Assembly (NCBI GenBank): GCA_013995675.1
Contig: VWRR01000009.1
Coordinates: 372,001-436,000 of the forward strand
Reading direction: 5' to 3'
Length of the DNA stretch: 64,000 nt
From: Cyanidiococcus yangmingshanensis
Lineage: Eukaryota > Rhodophyta > Bangiophyceae > Cyanidiales > Cyanidiaceae
Within the stretch, counting starts at the first letter, position 1, and each line of letters starts with the position of its first letter. The notes under the pieces were generated by a model. That model searched no databases. It saw only the letters and a program-made list of their open reading frames with translations, and was not told the origin of the DNA. Of the stretch, positions 32,438-43,247 are shown piece by piece. Position numbers and translations under genes: made by a program.

Positions 32438-33889
32438 ATGAGAACAGATGGGAAGCGCGGCCCTTCGATTCGTGACAGTACACCCCGAGTCGTTTCTGCC
32501 TTCTTTTCGATAGGCAGAGCGGTTACCGGCGGGGCTTCGGCCAAAATTGCTCCCGCGACGGAGCGTTCTAGTGTCGCGCAGGAGTCCGCATCAGCCGCGA
32601 CACCAGCCGTCACCGCGAAACAAGGAATCACGGAGACGGCTGCAAAGAAGACCGGGACCATGACTTCAGGGGGCGGATCCGAGGTTCCACCAGAATCAGC
32701 GGGTGGAGCCAGCGCACCTCCGGGTGCAACGATTGGAGGACGGCATCTGCATCTGCGTCCAGTGTTGCCTTCCGAGCCGCCAGCTCCACCGACTACATCC
32801 GAAGCGTCACCCAAGGCGACTTTGCCCGCTACGGAGGACATGCAACATCGTTCGGAGCCATCGCCAGCACTGTCCGCGCTGCCACCTACACCAGAGCCGA
32901 GCAGTGGAACGCTACTGCACATTCACACGAATCATCCATTGTACGGTATGGTGCGCTCTTCGCAGCTCATCGCTGCAGCGCGAGCCTTGGAGCTTGAACA
33001 CTACGGCGAGCAGGCTCTTTTTCAGGATATCTTTGCGGAACGATTGGCTGGCGCTCGCTTCATGGCTTCACAACGGGAACGGGCGCGGACGAGCACCACA
33101 GATCAGTTGTCACGTATCCCTGTTCGAACGCGTTATTTTGACGACTTTTTACTTCGCTGCCTCTACGGCAAGGAGCAGGGCGCTTCATCAAATGAGCCGC
33201 CTCCGCGCCAAATCGTCATCTTGGGTTCCGGGCTCGATATGCGAGCTTATCGGCTGAAAATACCCCGTGACACAATCGTGTACGAACTCGACTTGCCGGT
33301 TGTGCTCGAATATAAGCTTCGCATCCTGCGACAGGAATTCCCCAACCACAAACCCAAGGCCTTGGTCAAATATGTTCCTAGTGATCTCACAAAAGGCTGG
33401 AAGCATGACCTCTTGGCCGCAGGCTTTGATCCAGACCAGAGCTCCGTCTGGCTGCTTGAAGGCCTCACATACTACCTGCCGGAGCCGGTGTGTAGAACAC
33501 TCTTCAGCGATATGCGTAGCCTGATGCCTGCTGGCCATGCCTCTTGGATGGGTGCGAGCTTTGTCAAAGAGGCACTTGTCCGTAAGCTGCAGGCGCAAGC
33601 TTTGTCGACGCCTCGAACCAGCGAGGAGTCATCCGAGGAAACATTCCAGAGCAGCGAGCTCACTCCTTGCCCCAGTTTCCGGCTGGAGGGTGCTCGCAAG
33701 AGTACGCCACGTCGCAGTATCAGTCGCAGACAAACCTTCGTCTTTGGCACCGATGATCCCGAAAAGTTCCTGAAACCTTTCGGGTTCTACACGACTGCCA
33801 TTGTCTATCTCGGTGAGAAAGGTGCCAATTACGGGCGCTTTGCCAAAGCGTTTCGCCATACCATGTATGTCACTGCATTTGCCGGATGA
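32438..33889 (+). CDS. SAM-dependent methyltransferase (TIGR00027/LCMT-like)
   Basis: The first in-frame ATG is at 32438 (483 residues), but the frame is open from about 31919 and its upstream part encodes a membrane-helix-like segment (A-L-G-L-V-T-V-V-F-L-L-G-R-G) with an Arg-rich flank, so the true start may lie upstream behind a base error. After a Ser/Pro/Ala-rich linker, the domain begins S-S-Q-L-I-A-A-A-R-A-L-E and R-L-A-G-A-R-F, as in bacterial TIGR00027 enzymes. Motif I is I-L-G-S-G-L-D-M-R-A-Y-R-L; a later acidic-aromatic motif is L-L-E-G-L-T-Y-Y-L-P. The fold is shared with leucine carboxyl methyltransferase (LCMT1/PPM1), but the A-R-A-L-E start favours the bacterial-type clade, suggesting old gene transfer. 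The substrate is unknown. Confidence 0.8.
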   Translation: MRTDGKRGPSIRDSTPRVVSAFFSIGRAVTGGASAKIAPATERSSVAQESASAATPAVTAKQGITETAAKKTGTMTSGGGSEVPPESAGGASAPPGATIGGRHLHLRPVLPSEPPAPPTTSEASPKATLPATEDMQHRSEPSPALSALPPTPEPSSGTLLHIHTNHPLYGMVRSSQLIAAARALELEHYGEQALFQDIFAERLAGARFMASQRERARTSTTDQLSRIPVRTRYFDDFLLRCLYGKEQGASSNEPPPRQIVILGSGLDMRAYRLKIPRDTIVYELDLPVVLEYKLRILRQEFPNHKPKALVKYVPSDLTKGWKHDLLAAGFDPDQSSVWLLEGLTYYLPEPVCRTLFSDMRSLMPAGHASWMGASFVKEALVRKLQAQALSTPRTSEESSEETFQSSELTPCPSFRLEGARKSTPRRSISRRQTFVFGTDDPEKFLKPFGFYTTAIVYLGEKGANYGRFAKAFRHTMYVTAFAG

Positions 33890-34504
33890 AGCAGTGGGTG
33901 TCTTTGGGAATATCCGGCAGAGGAAATTCGTTTTCGATCACTCAAAAACCCAGAGACTCATAGTCACAAGTCCAGAGCACAGCGCTCAATCCCGAATTCT
34001 CCCTGATTATGCCCTTTTGCACATCTGGGTAGCGCGTCACGCTACCCTGCTCGTGAATGAACCTGATCTTCTCCGTGGAGGCAGTCTCAAAGAGGACCTC
34101 GCGTGTGCATGCAGGTCTTTGCATGAAATACGCTTGATGAGCTGGCAATTCCTAAAGAGATTCCATTTCGACCTGCTCGGTGTTCTAATTCCTCTCTCGA
34201 ATAAACGTATTTGCGGATTTCGTGAGTCAGTCAAGTCCTCCAAGAGATCCCCCGGGCGGATAACGTCCTGCCGAGAGGCTCCGCTCGTCACTGGTATGGT
34301 ATTGAGCCTGGATACGGTAAGCATCGCGAAAGAGCTCGCTTTGAGACTGGAGACAGATGCAGTAAGTCGGGCGCGTTCAACACGAGTAGGTATCCGTTCA
34401 GCGCAGTGTCACTCATCGAGCTGGGGACGACAAATTCCTCGTTCGAAGCGCTCTCTCCGATAAGGGTGAGTCTCAAGAACAAAGCACGCAGTGGAATTTG
34501 CTTC
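33890..34504. other. Convergent intergenic spacer
   Basis: About 600 bp between the 3' ends of the methyltransferase and DCN1. A frame on + (about 33801-34463) overlaps the methyltransferase end and has no recognisable content. Confidence 0.4.
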
Positions 34505-35380
34505 CTATGTACCCAGCGATGCATCCGCATGCTGCTGCTCGAGAAGAAAACGTACGAATCCATCGAGGAGTAAAGGCCAGGCGCCATCTCTATCATAAAC
34601 CTCCAAAAGATCGGAATGATCATGCTGCGTTCGCTGAGCAAAGACAAGCACCCAGTACCAGGTGTCGCGTGTTATCGTCGTGTCGTCGGCTGACAATGTA
34701 TCCAGGTACGCATCAAATCGCTCCAGATATCGCCATGATCGGGTCAGAGAGCATTCGGTCTTCGACGACCCTGTGGATGACTCGGACCGGAACGCACCCA
34801 CACAACCTGGTTCGCCGAGAAGCTGTCGCCAAAGCCAGCGAGCGTCCGCAAGTGACAGACACCGACGATATGGACTCGTTTGGTTGTAATCGAATGCGAA
34901 CAGATAAAAGTCGAGGAATGCCTCCGATGAAGTGAGTGCAGAGGACAGGACTGCGTCGGGAAACCCGGCGCGGAGTCGCTCGACAAGTACCGAAGGCTCC
35001 GCTGGCCAGATGAATGACAGCTCGATCTCGTTATTAGAATGCGGTTGTAAGCGACCCCAGAGCGCATATCGAACAGCTCGTTCAAATTCTGCTCGTGTAC
35101 AGTAGCACGGATGTTGCCAGCGACCGAGCCAGGCAAACGCCAAGGCCGCTAAGCAAAGCAAGTCTACATCAAGGTCGTCAAAGAAATGGATGAGCGCTGC
35201 TGGACCGAGCATGGTGTCCACGTCGTCCGACGCTGAGAGCGCTGCTTCCTTGGCTTCCGCCAACGTCGACGCTTCTAGCCTATTTCGTTGATGATCAAAC
35301 GCTGCATACTGACGGAAGAGCTGTCCAACGGCGCACCGCGTTGTAGACGGGAGCTCGGGGGGCTCCCCTGACCCGGACAT
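34505..35380 (-). CDS. DCN1: DCN1-like NEDD8 E3 (PONY domain)
   Basis: 291 residues from the ATG at 35380 (a GTG further upstream is not needed). The PONY domain fills almost the whole protein: L-G-P-A-A-L-I-H-F-F-D-D-L-D-V-D, then A-L-A-F-A-W-L-G, C-T-R-A-E-F, and the terminal block R-D-T-W-Y-W-V-L-V-F-A with Y-D-R-D-G-A-W-P-L-L-L-D-G-F-V, which in Dcn1 binds the cullin WHB domain. DCN1 proteins hold the E2 Ubc12 and the cullin together to speed NEDD8 transfer. There is no UBA domain at the N-terminus, as in DCUN1D3-5 types. CUL4, a probable client, is encoded about 5.6 kb away on the opposite strand. The frame is intact. Confidence 0.9.
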   Translation of the reverse strand: MSGSGEPPELPSTTRCAVGQLFRQYAAFDHQRNRLEASTLAEAKEAALSASDDVDTMLGPAALIHFFDDLDVDLLCLAALAFAWLGRWQHPCYCTRAEFERAVRYALWGRLQPHSNNEIELSFIWPAEPSVLVERLRAGFPDAVLSSALTSSEAFLDFYLFAFDYNQTSPYRRCLSLADARWLWRQLLGEPGCVGAFRSESSTGSSKTECSLTRSWRYLERFDAYLDTLSADDTTITRDTWYWVLVFAQRTQHDHSDLLEVYDRDGAWPLLLDGFVRFLLEQQHADASLGT

Positions 35381-37109
35381 GTTTTCAAATGTTCGTCTCG
35401 TGTTGATTTCTGACTCGCCAACTCGTGCAATTGTTTCCTTTTGTTTTGGTGTTAACACACTTGAAATAGGCCGTCTAATGGCAACCGCACAAGTGCCTCG
35501 CGTCGTTTTCTTCTTCGCTGCGACTGTTGAGCGCTATTGCGAGTTCACGGCTGACTTGGCAGCATCGCCGTTTTCGTCCAGTTACAAAAGCAGACCAGAG
35601 CCTAGAACTTGTTGGCCTCGCTCATGAAGCATTCAGACTTTTCAGGCACTCGTTTGCAAAGAGCAACCTCTGTTCTTCGTGACTAGCCGCGAGCGTTTTC
35701 GCGCAGTCTTCGGACAAGTTCTGTGGAAGCGACGTTCTCTTTTCTGGATGGTTTGTTTAGTTCCTGTTCGTCTCATTGCGCTGTCAATCAAGTTCTTGTA
35801 TGCATTGTCGCCGAAGACAAAGCTTGAGTATCCTGAAGAGCCGTTCTTTTTATGCTATACAAATGATTGAGTGCTTATTCGTGGTCGTCTCGCCTCAGAG
35901 GCTGGAGAGAGAATTTGCGTTTGAGTAGGGCCTGTGTTCCAGGTCCACTCGTCTTGTCTGGTTCAACTCATGATATAGCCTCATCCTTTCTGCAGCGCGA
36001 CAAGTGCATACGTTATGGTTGACCTTTGCGATCTCAGCTATTCAGAGAGCATGGGCTGTCCTCTGGCTGATGCCTTGAAGAGCGTGCATATCAGTCAGAT
36101 TCGAATACCGACAGTTTTCATCTCAGGTGGGTTGCTCGATAGAATTCGTGTTTTCAAACCGAGCACTGTACGTCCGATATCATGAGTCGAAACTTGTCGA
36201 CTGAGCGTCTGCAAAGCACTTGCCAGTGCTCATTCTGCTCTCGGTGGTTGTCAGGACCGTTTATAACTCCTGGTTCTGGACATTGACGGTCACTGCATTG
36301 AGCCCGAATGAATTCTTAAGTAGCGTTTCTGGTAATGCTCACCGGTCTCGAACGCGTGCAGAACGGGAGACACCGCAGCCGTGTCTTGGTGGTGGCAGCG
36401 GTTGCAATCCGCAAGGAAAAGCGAGCAGCGACTTGATGATCGTCCTCTTCCCACATTTTCAACAGGTTCCGCAGGTCGCACAACAGCGGCCAGCCCAAGT
36501 CCGCATAGCACCAGAAAAGCTACCTCCAACCGACTTTGCGAAGAGCATCAACAGCTTTATTTTAGTCGCACAAAGAGCACAGCAACCAAACGGAGTTCGC
36601 TGACGCGCTGCCACCGGCCTCGCTTGGAGAGCAATCAGCAGTTGATTCACGCAAACGTAAGTCTATAAAGCTCTCTGGAAAACGCCTCATTCGAGCGTCG
36701 GTCGCTGCTCTATAGCGAAGCTGTCTTGCAGGCTTCGCAACATAGCTGCCGAACAAGTGCTACCAAAGCGACAAGCCAGACACTCCATGGAACCTGTTCT
36801 GGCTCAACCATGAATCAACCAAACGTAATCAACGGAACCATGCGTCAAGAGCAGGGACGTTTCAATCAAAATCAGCGATCACAAAACGAGCTGTAGGAAA
36901 GCGTTCACAACAGGCGCTGTGGAAGGGCAAGGGACGCCGTCACCGTCTCAGCGTTCGCGTCATTCATTGTACATCGCAGAACGTTTTCGGGTTTGTGAGG
37001 CCAACAGCTCACTTTCTCCTAGAACAAGGGACATTCACACCACTGTGACTGTTAGAAGGAAAAAGAGTCGGGAAAACTGAGGTTGCAAGCGTCTGGTGCG
37101 GTGAAAGCG
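35381..37109. other. Intergenic region, no convincing gene
   Basis: About 1.7 kb between divergent genes (DCN1 -, MATE carrier +). Short frames with a hydrophobic N-terminus near 36290-36530 (-) lack an ATG. No RNA gene was recognised. It presumably includes both promoters. Confidence 0.4.
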
Positions 37110-39275
37110 ATGGTCTCGACTCGAGCTCGTGGCTGGTGTCGAGCGAGCACATGGGCGTTTGCCCCGGTCTCTACGACTTGCTGTGCAAGCGCGACTCGAG
37201 GGCAACTGGGTGCGTACGAATCGATTTCTGGGCGCTGCTGCTCAGGTTCTTGGACGAATGCTTTGATTGCGACGCAGAGGTTACGGCACGGAGGCGCTTC
37301 GCACCGTGCTCATCTGGAGACCGGCTTGCTGGTCCGTTCGCCTCGCCAAGACAGGGCGCGACAGGCACGAAACCGACCCTCACCCTATCCTGCTGAACGG
37401 CATCCAGTGTACTCGACCAAACGACAATATCTGTTGACGTCTGGTAAGAATAGAATGCGACGGCAGGTCTGGAAAGCCTCTCACGCCCCGAGTAGTATCC
37501 GTCAACGGGCTTTCGCCCAAACTGCACTCCTAATGAGATCAATTCGGACCACGCTTCAGCAACTGTTTGGTCGGTCACCGCTCGATGCGGAGATAGCGCG
37601 CTTGGCGTTGCCAGCACTCGGTGCTCTGGCGCTGGACCCTCTCATGACGCTCGTGGATACGCTCTTTGTAGCACGAATTCCGCTCTCCTGGTCAGTGGTC
37701 AACAGTGCTCCAGATCCGGCTCCCCTGGCCGGTGTAGGCCTATCGACCATGGTCTTTAACTTTTCAATCATTCTTTTCCATGCATTGGCTATCGCGACGA
37801 CGCCTATCGTAGCTCGAGCTGCGGCTCGCGGAGATCACGCGGAGGCAAGTCGAGCGTTGTCGCGAGGCCTCTGGCTGGCCTGCTCTCTGGGTATTGTGCT
37901 CGCAGTAACCATTGCATTGACTTGTCCCTGGCTGCTGACGAAGCTGGGTGCCAAAGGTAGTGTCCTTTATTATGGAGTCGCATACATACGCACCCGAGTT
38001 CTGGCGATGCCATTTGTTGTCGGCAGTATGGTTCTTTCGGGTGCATTTCGTGGCTATCGAGACACAGCGACGCCGTTCCGCGTCTCGTTTTCCACCAATC
38101 TGCTGAACTTTTTTGGCGATGCCTTGCTCATATTTCCACTTCGGCTTCATGTGATTGGCGCTGCGGCGGCGACAGCCTTTGCTCAAATACTCACTTTCGT
38201 CTGCTTGTTCGCGGTGTTGACTCGAAAACGTGCCGGGATGACCACCGCCTCGGAACGCGAGACGCAGGAGCAGCGCTCGGGCACAGACGGTTACTGGCGT
38301 CACCTCTGTGGACGTTTGGAGCGATGGTTGTTGGAGCAATCACCTGCTTGTGGTGTGCTTGATCCGGAGGATCTGCGTCGACCACCCACGTTATCCCAGA
38401 TTCGGCCTTTGCTTTCGGCTGGCGGCCTGGTTACGATCCGCACCGTCTCGATTCTCATGACGCTCACCTATGCGACGAGCATCACAGCATATTATGGAGG
38501 TGCAGTGGCATCATCATCCTTTGAGATTCTACGTCAGGTCTGGGTCATGACGGCGATGCTCTGTGACTCGTTATCAGTGGCAGCACAGTCAATGGTTGCA
38601 TCTGCGCTCGGTGGTGCCAAACTGGTCACCGAGGAGCAGAGTGTGCCACTTGGAGTTCCTGTCGATGCAACGGTACATTCTCCGTACTCTGCAGCGAGCG
38701 TTCAAGCGCGCTTGGCCGCGAATCGCATTGTCTACCTGAGTATCAGTGTGGGCCTCGTCTTTGCGGTGCTTTGGTGGTCGCCCCTTGGCAGTCAGGTGAT
38801 ACCGCAGTTGTTTTCGCCGAATGCAGCAGTGCGAGAGGCGACCTGTCGAGGTACACGGGTTATTGCGCTAATGGCTCCACTGAACGCTATCACTTGGGCG
38901 CTCGACGGAGTCGCAATTGGTGCGATGGATTATGCCTATATCGCCAAGGCCATCTTTTGCGCGAGTGCAACATCTATGTTCGCACTGGAAGTCATTCGAC
39001 GTCAGTTTGCGGCAACACTGGCCAGTGGCAAAACACTGGCAGCACAACAGGTTGTTGTGCATGTTTGGCAAGGACTCAATGTGCTCATGATTGGCCGTGC
39101 AACCGCTATGTTGTGGCGCTTCATGATGCCGCAAAGCCGTGTGCCACCGTTGCGTTTCCAGCTGGGAGCAACTGCCGACACGGACGATAGCCCTGCCTCG
39201 GGTCTTTCCGCGGGCTTGGATGATAACCAGACGATTCCTGGATCCAGCGAGGATACACCCAAGCGACGGCAGTGA
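37110..39275 (+). CDS. MATE-family efflux carrier, probably plastid-targeted
   Basis: The ATG at 37110 gives 721 residues; the frame is open slightly further but only with TTG. The first about 160 residues are Arg/Ser/Ala-rich and resemble a plastid transit peptide. Then come 12 hydrophobic segments in two related halves: the first begins E-I-A-R-L-A-L-P-A-L-G-A-L and L-V-D-T-L-F-V-A, the classic MATE helix 1; further on G-A-F-R-G-Y-R-D-T-A-T-P is the conserved MATE loop; the second half starts T-I-R-T-V-S-I-L-M-T-L. Similar plant proteins (EDS5/DTX45-46 group) sit in the plastid envelope. MATE carriers exchange organic compounds for H+ or Na+; the substrate is not predictable. The C-terminal 40 residues are disordered. 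Complete frame. Confidence 0.88.
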   Translation: MVSTRARGWCRASTWAFAPVSTTCCASATRGQLGAYESISGRCCSGSWTNALIATQRLRHGGASHRAHLETGLLVRSPRQDRARQARNRPSPYPAERHPVYSTKRQYLLTSGKNRMRRQVWKASHAPSSIRQRAFAQTALLMRSIRTTLQQLFGRSPLDAEIARLALPALGALALDPLMTLVDTLFVARIPLSWSVVNSAPDPAPLAGVGLSTMVFNFSIILFHALAIATTPIVARAAARGDHAEASRALSRGLWLACSLGIVLAVTIALTCPWLLTKLGAKGSVLYYGVAYIRTRVLAMPFVVGSMVLSGAFRGYRDTATPFRVSFSTNLLNFFGDALLIFPLRLHVIGAAAATAFAQILTFVCLFAVLTRKRAGMTTASERETQEQRSGTDGYWRHLCGRLERWLLEQSPACGVLDPEDLRRPPTLSQIRPLLSAGGLVTIRTVSILMTLTYATSITAYYGGAVASSSFEILRQVWVMTAMLCDSLSVAAQSMVASALGGAKLVTEEQSVPLGVPVDATVHSPYSAASVQARLAANRIVYLSISVGLVFAVLWWSPLGSQVIPQLFSPNAAVREATCRGTRVIALMAPLNAITWALDGVAIGAMDYAYIAKAIFCASATSMFALEVIRRQFAATLASGKTLAAQQVVVHVWQGLNVLMIGRATAMLWRFMMPQSRVPPLRFQLGATADTDDSPASGLSAGLDDNQTIPGSSEDTPKRRQ

Positions 39276-40976
39276 AGAGCGATTGAAACTGGGGCATCGC
39301 TATGCGTATCGGGTCGCACTGGAAAGCGTTGGCGGCACTAGTCTGCTCTTCGCTCGCCTCTGTGCAGAGGTGACGGCGCAAAGTCCAGACAGCCTGCTTA
39401 TTGGATTGGTTGCCACTGTCGCTCGTGCCATGAAGTGGATGCCTTTGGAGAGCGCCGTTCTGTTCCCGGAACGACACGGGTCCCGGTGCAGCTGTTGAGG
39501 GTCTCGTGCGCATCGACACCATCAGCGTCATGGCACTGTTCTTCGCGACCGCAAAACTACAGCGCGTTCATCCAGGGGATGTTTCAGGCATCGGCGTGTC
39601 CATTTTGGCGAGAAAACGCGAACTGCGAAAAGTGCGCTTTTTCGATGCGAGCAATGAAAGAGAGCGACCCTTTTGTCCAAGCGATTGGAAGGACCCCAGG
39701 AACAATCGAACGAGCGCATGGCTCTCGGTTGAAGACTTCAAACAGCCCATGTTTTCCTTCTTGCGCAGTTGCGATCACCAAAACATGAATACGCCGGAAG
39801 CGAAACATGCGACCATGTCGCTTCATGTATCCAATCGCATGATACATAGATGAGCGCTTGTGTTGACGTCTGAGGCCGCTCACCGCATACGCTGGATCGA
39901 TCACACGTCCTGAGGCACTGGCGGGGCGTTCGGATCAAGGCCAGTGGCGCTGTATACCAATCCAGTTCATCAGTATCGACCAAGACAAAAACCAGCCAAT
40001 AGACTGGTTGCTGGTCAGAGCCCAGCGGAGGCTGTACATTGGGTCAGCGCGCTGGCGCCTTGGATAGTATAGTCAATCTATTGCAAACAATCAATTTACT
40101 GCAAGAGCAGCTCCTTCAGATCCTTTTCATTCTCGTTCATGTTATTGGGAGCCTGACATGGGCCTTATGGCCCGAAATGGAATCCATGCGTCATATCTTA
40201 GGCAGTTACATCTCTCGAACGGACGATACACGCCCACAGCACCTCTGCCAAGACAACTTGTCGATTTCGGTCGGTGCTTCGAAACGCCTCGCTGGGAACG
40301 CTGAAGCTCTTCAGCGACGGAAACTGTCCCTTCGGATATCGAGAAGATACATAGAGCACACATAGAAAACTCTTACTGTCCGAAAGAAACTTCCGAGGAA
40401 AGCAACATCTGCACACCAGTCCAAGTCTCGAAAGCGGACTTTTCGTGCGTTCCCTCCCAGGGTGCATAAGCGAGCAACCACTCCAAACTTGAAACGCAAA
40501 CGACTGTCAAACGCTGCCGCTCTGGGCTACTGTTTGCGTTTCGAAGCTGGAAAGTCTCGTACCATTCTCGTTACGCAGCGTTTATCGTGCTCGATGAGTT
40601 TTTGCGCCCTCCGTTGAGGTATTGTTCGAGCGCAAACAGTTTCGGCGTCTCGCCCTGGCGGTCGAGCACGACCAGCCATCACCAAAGCCACAAACACATC
40701 TATTCTTTCTTAAACTTTTCCTCTTGTTCGCTCCGTGCTCCAGCGGAAGAAGGACTGATACGCTGTTGAACGCCTGGTACAGAGGTATCGAGCGGTTTGT
40801 ACTCGCTGGAGTGTCGCTTGTGGGGGTAGCTTCACTGGACGATCACGCGCTCGCGTCACTGTTTGCCTGCTCGAGTGGCGCTGGCAACCTTGCTCGCGTG
40901 TCTGTTCATGAGCAGCGAGAGAAGTGTTTTTCTCTCCCGAACTCTTGATAGAGACTCGAAAGAGGGAGCCTCAAGC
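39276..40976. other. Intergenic region, no convincing gene
   Basis: About 1.7 kb between two co-oriented genes (MATE carrier and CUL4). Several 60-120-codon frames on both strands overlap one another; none carries a motif. The CUL4 frame is open from 40863 but the ATG used is 40977. Confidence 0.4.
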
Positions 40977-43247
40977 ATGGAACCGAGCAGATCAGGACCG
41001 AAAAAGCTAGTGATTCGACCGTTGCGGCGAGAGCCGAAACTCCCCGAGGAGTTCTACCGAGAGAACTGGTCGCAGCTGGAACGAGCACTTGGCCAGGTTT
41101 TCTCGCCGACAGCGCGGCGGTTGCTGTCCTACGAAGAGCACTATCGGAGGGTCGAGGATCTCTGCCTGCACCGCCTCGCGAAGCCGCTGTACGTGGACCT
41201 GCAACAGGAGCTGGATCGTTACCTCGAGGGCGTCTTTCGGGAGCGCCTCAGTGACCCGGTGCTCGCTTCAATGATTGGCACCCGGCTACCTTCATCCATG
41301 GAAACGGACACGGAGAGGCAGGCACCGTATGGGCCCGTCTTAGATGTTTGGCGCGAGTTTTGTGAGCACTTGCGCGATGTTCAGTCGATCTTTCTTTATT
41401 TGGACCGCACTTACGCAGCCGAGAACGCGCAGATACCTTCGATATGGGAGATGGCGCTCAGTCTCTTCGCAAAACACATGCTGGCCGACGAGCAACGAGT
41501 GCTCATGCCGACTTTGGAGGCGGTGCTGGCAGAAATTGAGCGGGACCGTTGCGGTACTCAACTGATCGACCGAGCCGAGTTGCGATCTCTTCTACGCGAT
41601 ATGTTTATTCCGCTGGGATTCTATCGTTCTCATTTCGAGCCACAATTCTTTAAGCGAACGCGAGAGTTTTACACAACGAGAGGAACTGAGTTTGTCACGC
41701 ATGGCTCGCTTCCCGAATACCTAGCTTATTTTGAGAGCAGTGTTCGTGCTGAGACAGAGCGATGTCGAATATATTTGGAGCAAGGAACAGAGAAACCGCT
41801 TTTCGCCATTCTCTACGATGAGCTCGGTCGGCACTGCGTCAGTGTGATGATGGACCGAGGTCTGGAGGGTCTTCTCGATGCAGTAGCGGTCGTGGATTTG
41901 CGTCGTCTGTATGAACTCTTACGCTTCATTGACGAGTTGTGGCGATTGGTGCCGCGGTACGGGGAATACATCAAAGCGCGCGGCATAGAAATCGTGAATG
42001 ACCAAGCCATGGATAATGAGATGATTGAACGTCTGCTGTCGCTTCATGAGCGAGCGGAACGTATCGAGCGCGAAGCGTTTCAAGCGGACGCGCGCTTCCA
42101 TAACGCTGCCCAGACTGCCTTTGAAGCGGCCATGAATACACGCCAGCCGGTTCCAGCAGAGCTGTTGGCGAGCTATTTTCACGATCTATTGCGCGTTAGC
42201 GGCAAAGCCGTTGCGGAGCGGGAGATACGGCGAGGTATAACTCGTCTCATGGAGCTTTTTCGGTATCTGAGCGGTAAGGACAGTTTCCTTGCCTATTACA
42301 AGAAGTACTTGGCTCAACGTTTGCTTTTGGATCTCTCTGCATCCATGGTCTGTGAGCTGCACGTGGTAGATCTGCTTCGAGCCGAGTGCGGTGCTGTCTA
42401 TGTGAATCATATCGCCAATATGCTCAAAGACATGGATCTTAACCAGGATCTCGCTCGGGAGTATCGACAGCGGCACGAGTCAGCTTCAGTTCGGAGACCC
42501 TCATTTACTTGCAAAGTCATCACCCAAGCGTACTGGCCCAGCAGCGCGACGACATCTCTGCGGATACCTAAGGAACTTGAGAGCCTTCAGCGGTCCTTCA
42601 ACCGTTTTTATCTCGCGCGTTTCTCGGGGCGGCGTCTGTCCTGGTACCCGTCATTGAGCTCGTGCGAAATGAGGGCCCAGTTCACCGACGGGGAAAAGAT
42701 CCTTCAGGTTTCGCTAGCACAGGCGGTAATTCTGTTGTTGTTCAATGAGCGGGAAACGTGGTCGCTGACCGAAATTCGTGAGCAGACCGGGATCGAGGAT
42801 CAGGATGAACTCGTACGGGTTCTGGACTCACTTTCGTCGGCTCATTGCCGGTTGCTGCTGCGAACAGGGGACTCTGGCCGAGCGTCAAGCGCTGCCTCCG
42901 CTGAGGATGCCCTCGAGCGATTCACGTTTCGGTTCAATGAATCTTTTCAGAGCAGTCGACGTCGTCTTCGGTTGCTGGACATGTCGGTTGTGGAGCGGCA
43001 AGCAGAGCGGGTAGCGAGTCCTCAAGCGGTGACCCCGGATCGTCAACACCAGATCGATGCAGCCATTGTGCGCGTGCTGAAGCGGCACAGGAATATCGAA
43101 CATGCTGAGCTTTTGCACCAGCTGAACACAGAGCTCTCTTTCCGACCGTCGTTATCGGATATTAAGCAGCGCATTGAATCACTCATCCAGCGGGAATACA
43201 TCGGACGTGATGAACGCGATCCTAACCTGTACCGCTACATCAGCTGA
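40977..43247 (+). CDS. CUL4: Cullin 4-like E3 ubiquitin ligase scaffold
   Basis: The ATG at 40977 gives 756 residues, the length of CUL4A, and begins just before K-K-L-V-I-R-P-L, the CUL4-specific opening. Upstream in-frame codons look untranslated. Cullin repeats follow with Y-L-D-R-T-Y and I-P-S-I-W-E-M-A-L, then E-R-D-R-C-G, as in CUL4. The cullin homology domain has Y-Y-K-K-Y-L-A-Q-R-L-L and the WHB end S-L-I-Q-R-E-Y-I-G-R-D, finishing L-Y-R-Y-I-S. The neddylation site is I-V-R-V-L-K-R-H-R near 43062-43091; the lysine is kept. With DDB1 and RBX1 it should form the CRL4 ligase for DNA repair, replication licensing and chromatin. CUL3 or CUL1 are poorer fits at the N-terminus. No interruption. 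Confidence 0.9.
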   Translation: MEPSRSGPKKLVIRPLRREPKLPEEFYRENWSQLERALGQVFSPTARRLLSYEEHYRRVEDLCLHRLAKPLYVDLQQELDRYLEGVFRERLSDPVLASMIGTRLPSSMETDTERQAPYGPVLDVWREFCEHLRDVQSIFLYLDRTYAAENAQIPSIWEMALSLFAKHMLADEQRVLMPTLEAVLAEIERDRCGTQLIDRAELRSLLRDMFIPLGFYRSHFEPQFFKRTREFYTTRGTEFVTHGSLPEYLAYFESSVRAETERCRIYLEQGTEKPLFAILYDELGRHCVSVMMDRGLEGLLDAVAVVDLRRLYELLRFIDELWRLVPRYGEYIKARGIEIVNDQAMDNEMIERLLSLHERAERIEREAFQADARFHNAAQTAFEAAMNTRQPVPAELLASYFHDLLRVSGKAVAEREIRRGITRLMELFRYLSGKDSFLAYYKKYLAQRLLLDLSASMVCELHVVDLLRAECGAVYVNHIANMLKDMDLNQDLAREYRQRHESASVRRPSFTCKVITQAYWPSSATTSLRIPKELESLQRSFNRFYLARFSGRRLSWYPSLSSCEMRAQFTDGEKILQVSLAQAVILLLFNERETWSLTEIREQTGIEDQDELVRVLDSLSSAHCRLLLRTGDSGRASSAASAEDALERFTFRFNESFQSSRRRLRLLDMSVVERQAERVASPQAVTPDRQHQIDAAIVRVLKRHRNIEHAELLHQLNTELSFRPSLSDIKQRIESLIQREYIGRDERDPNLYRYIS

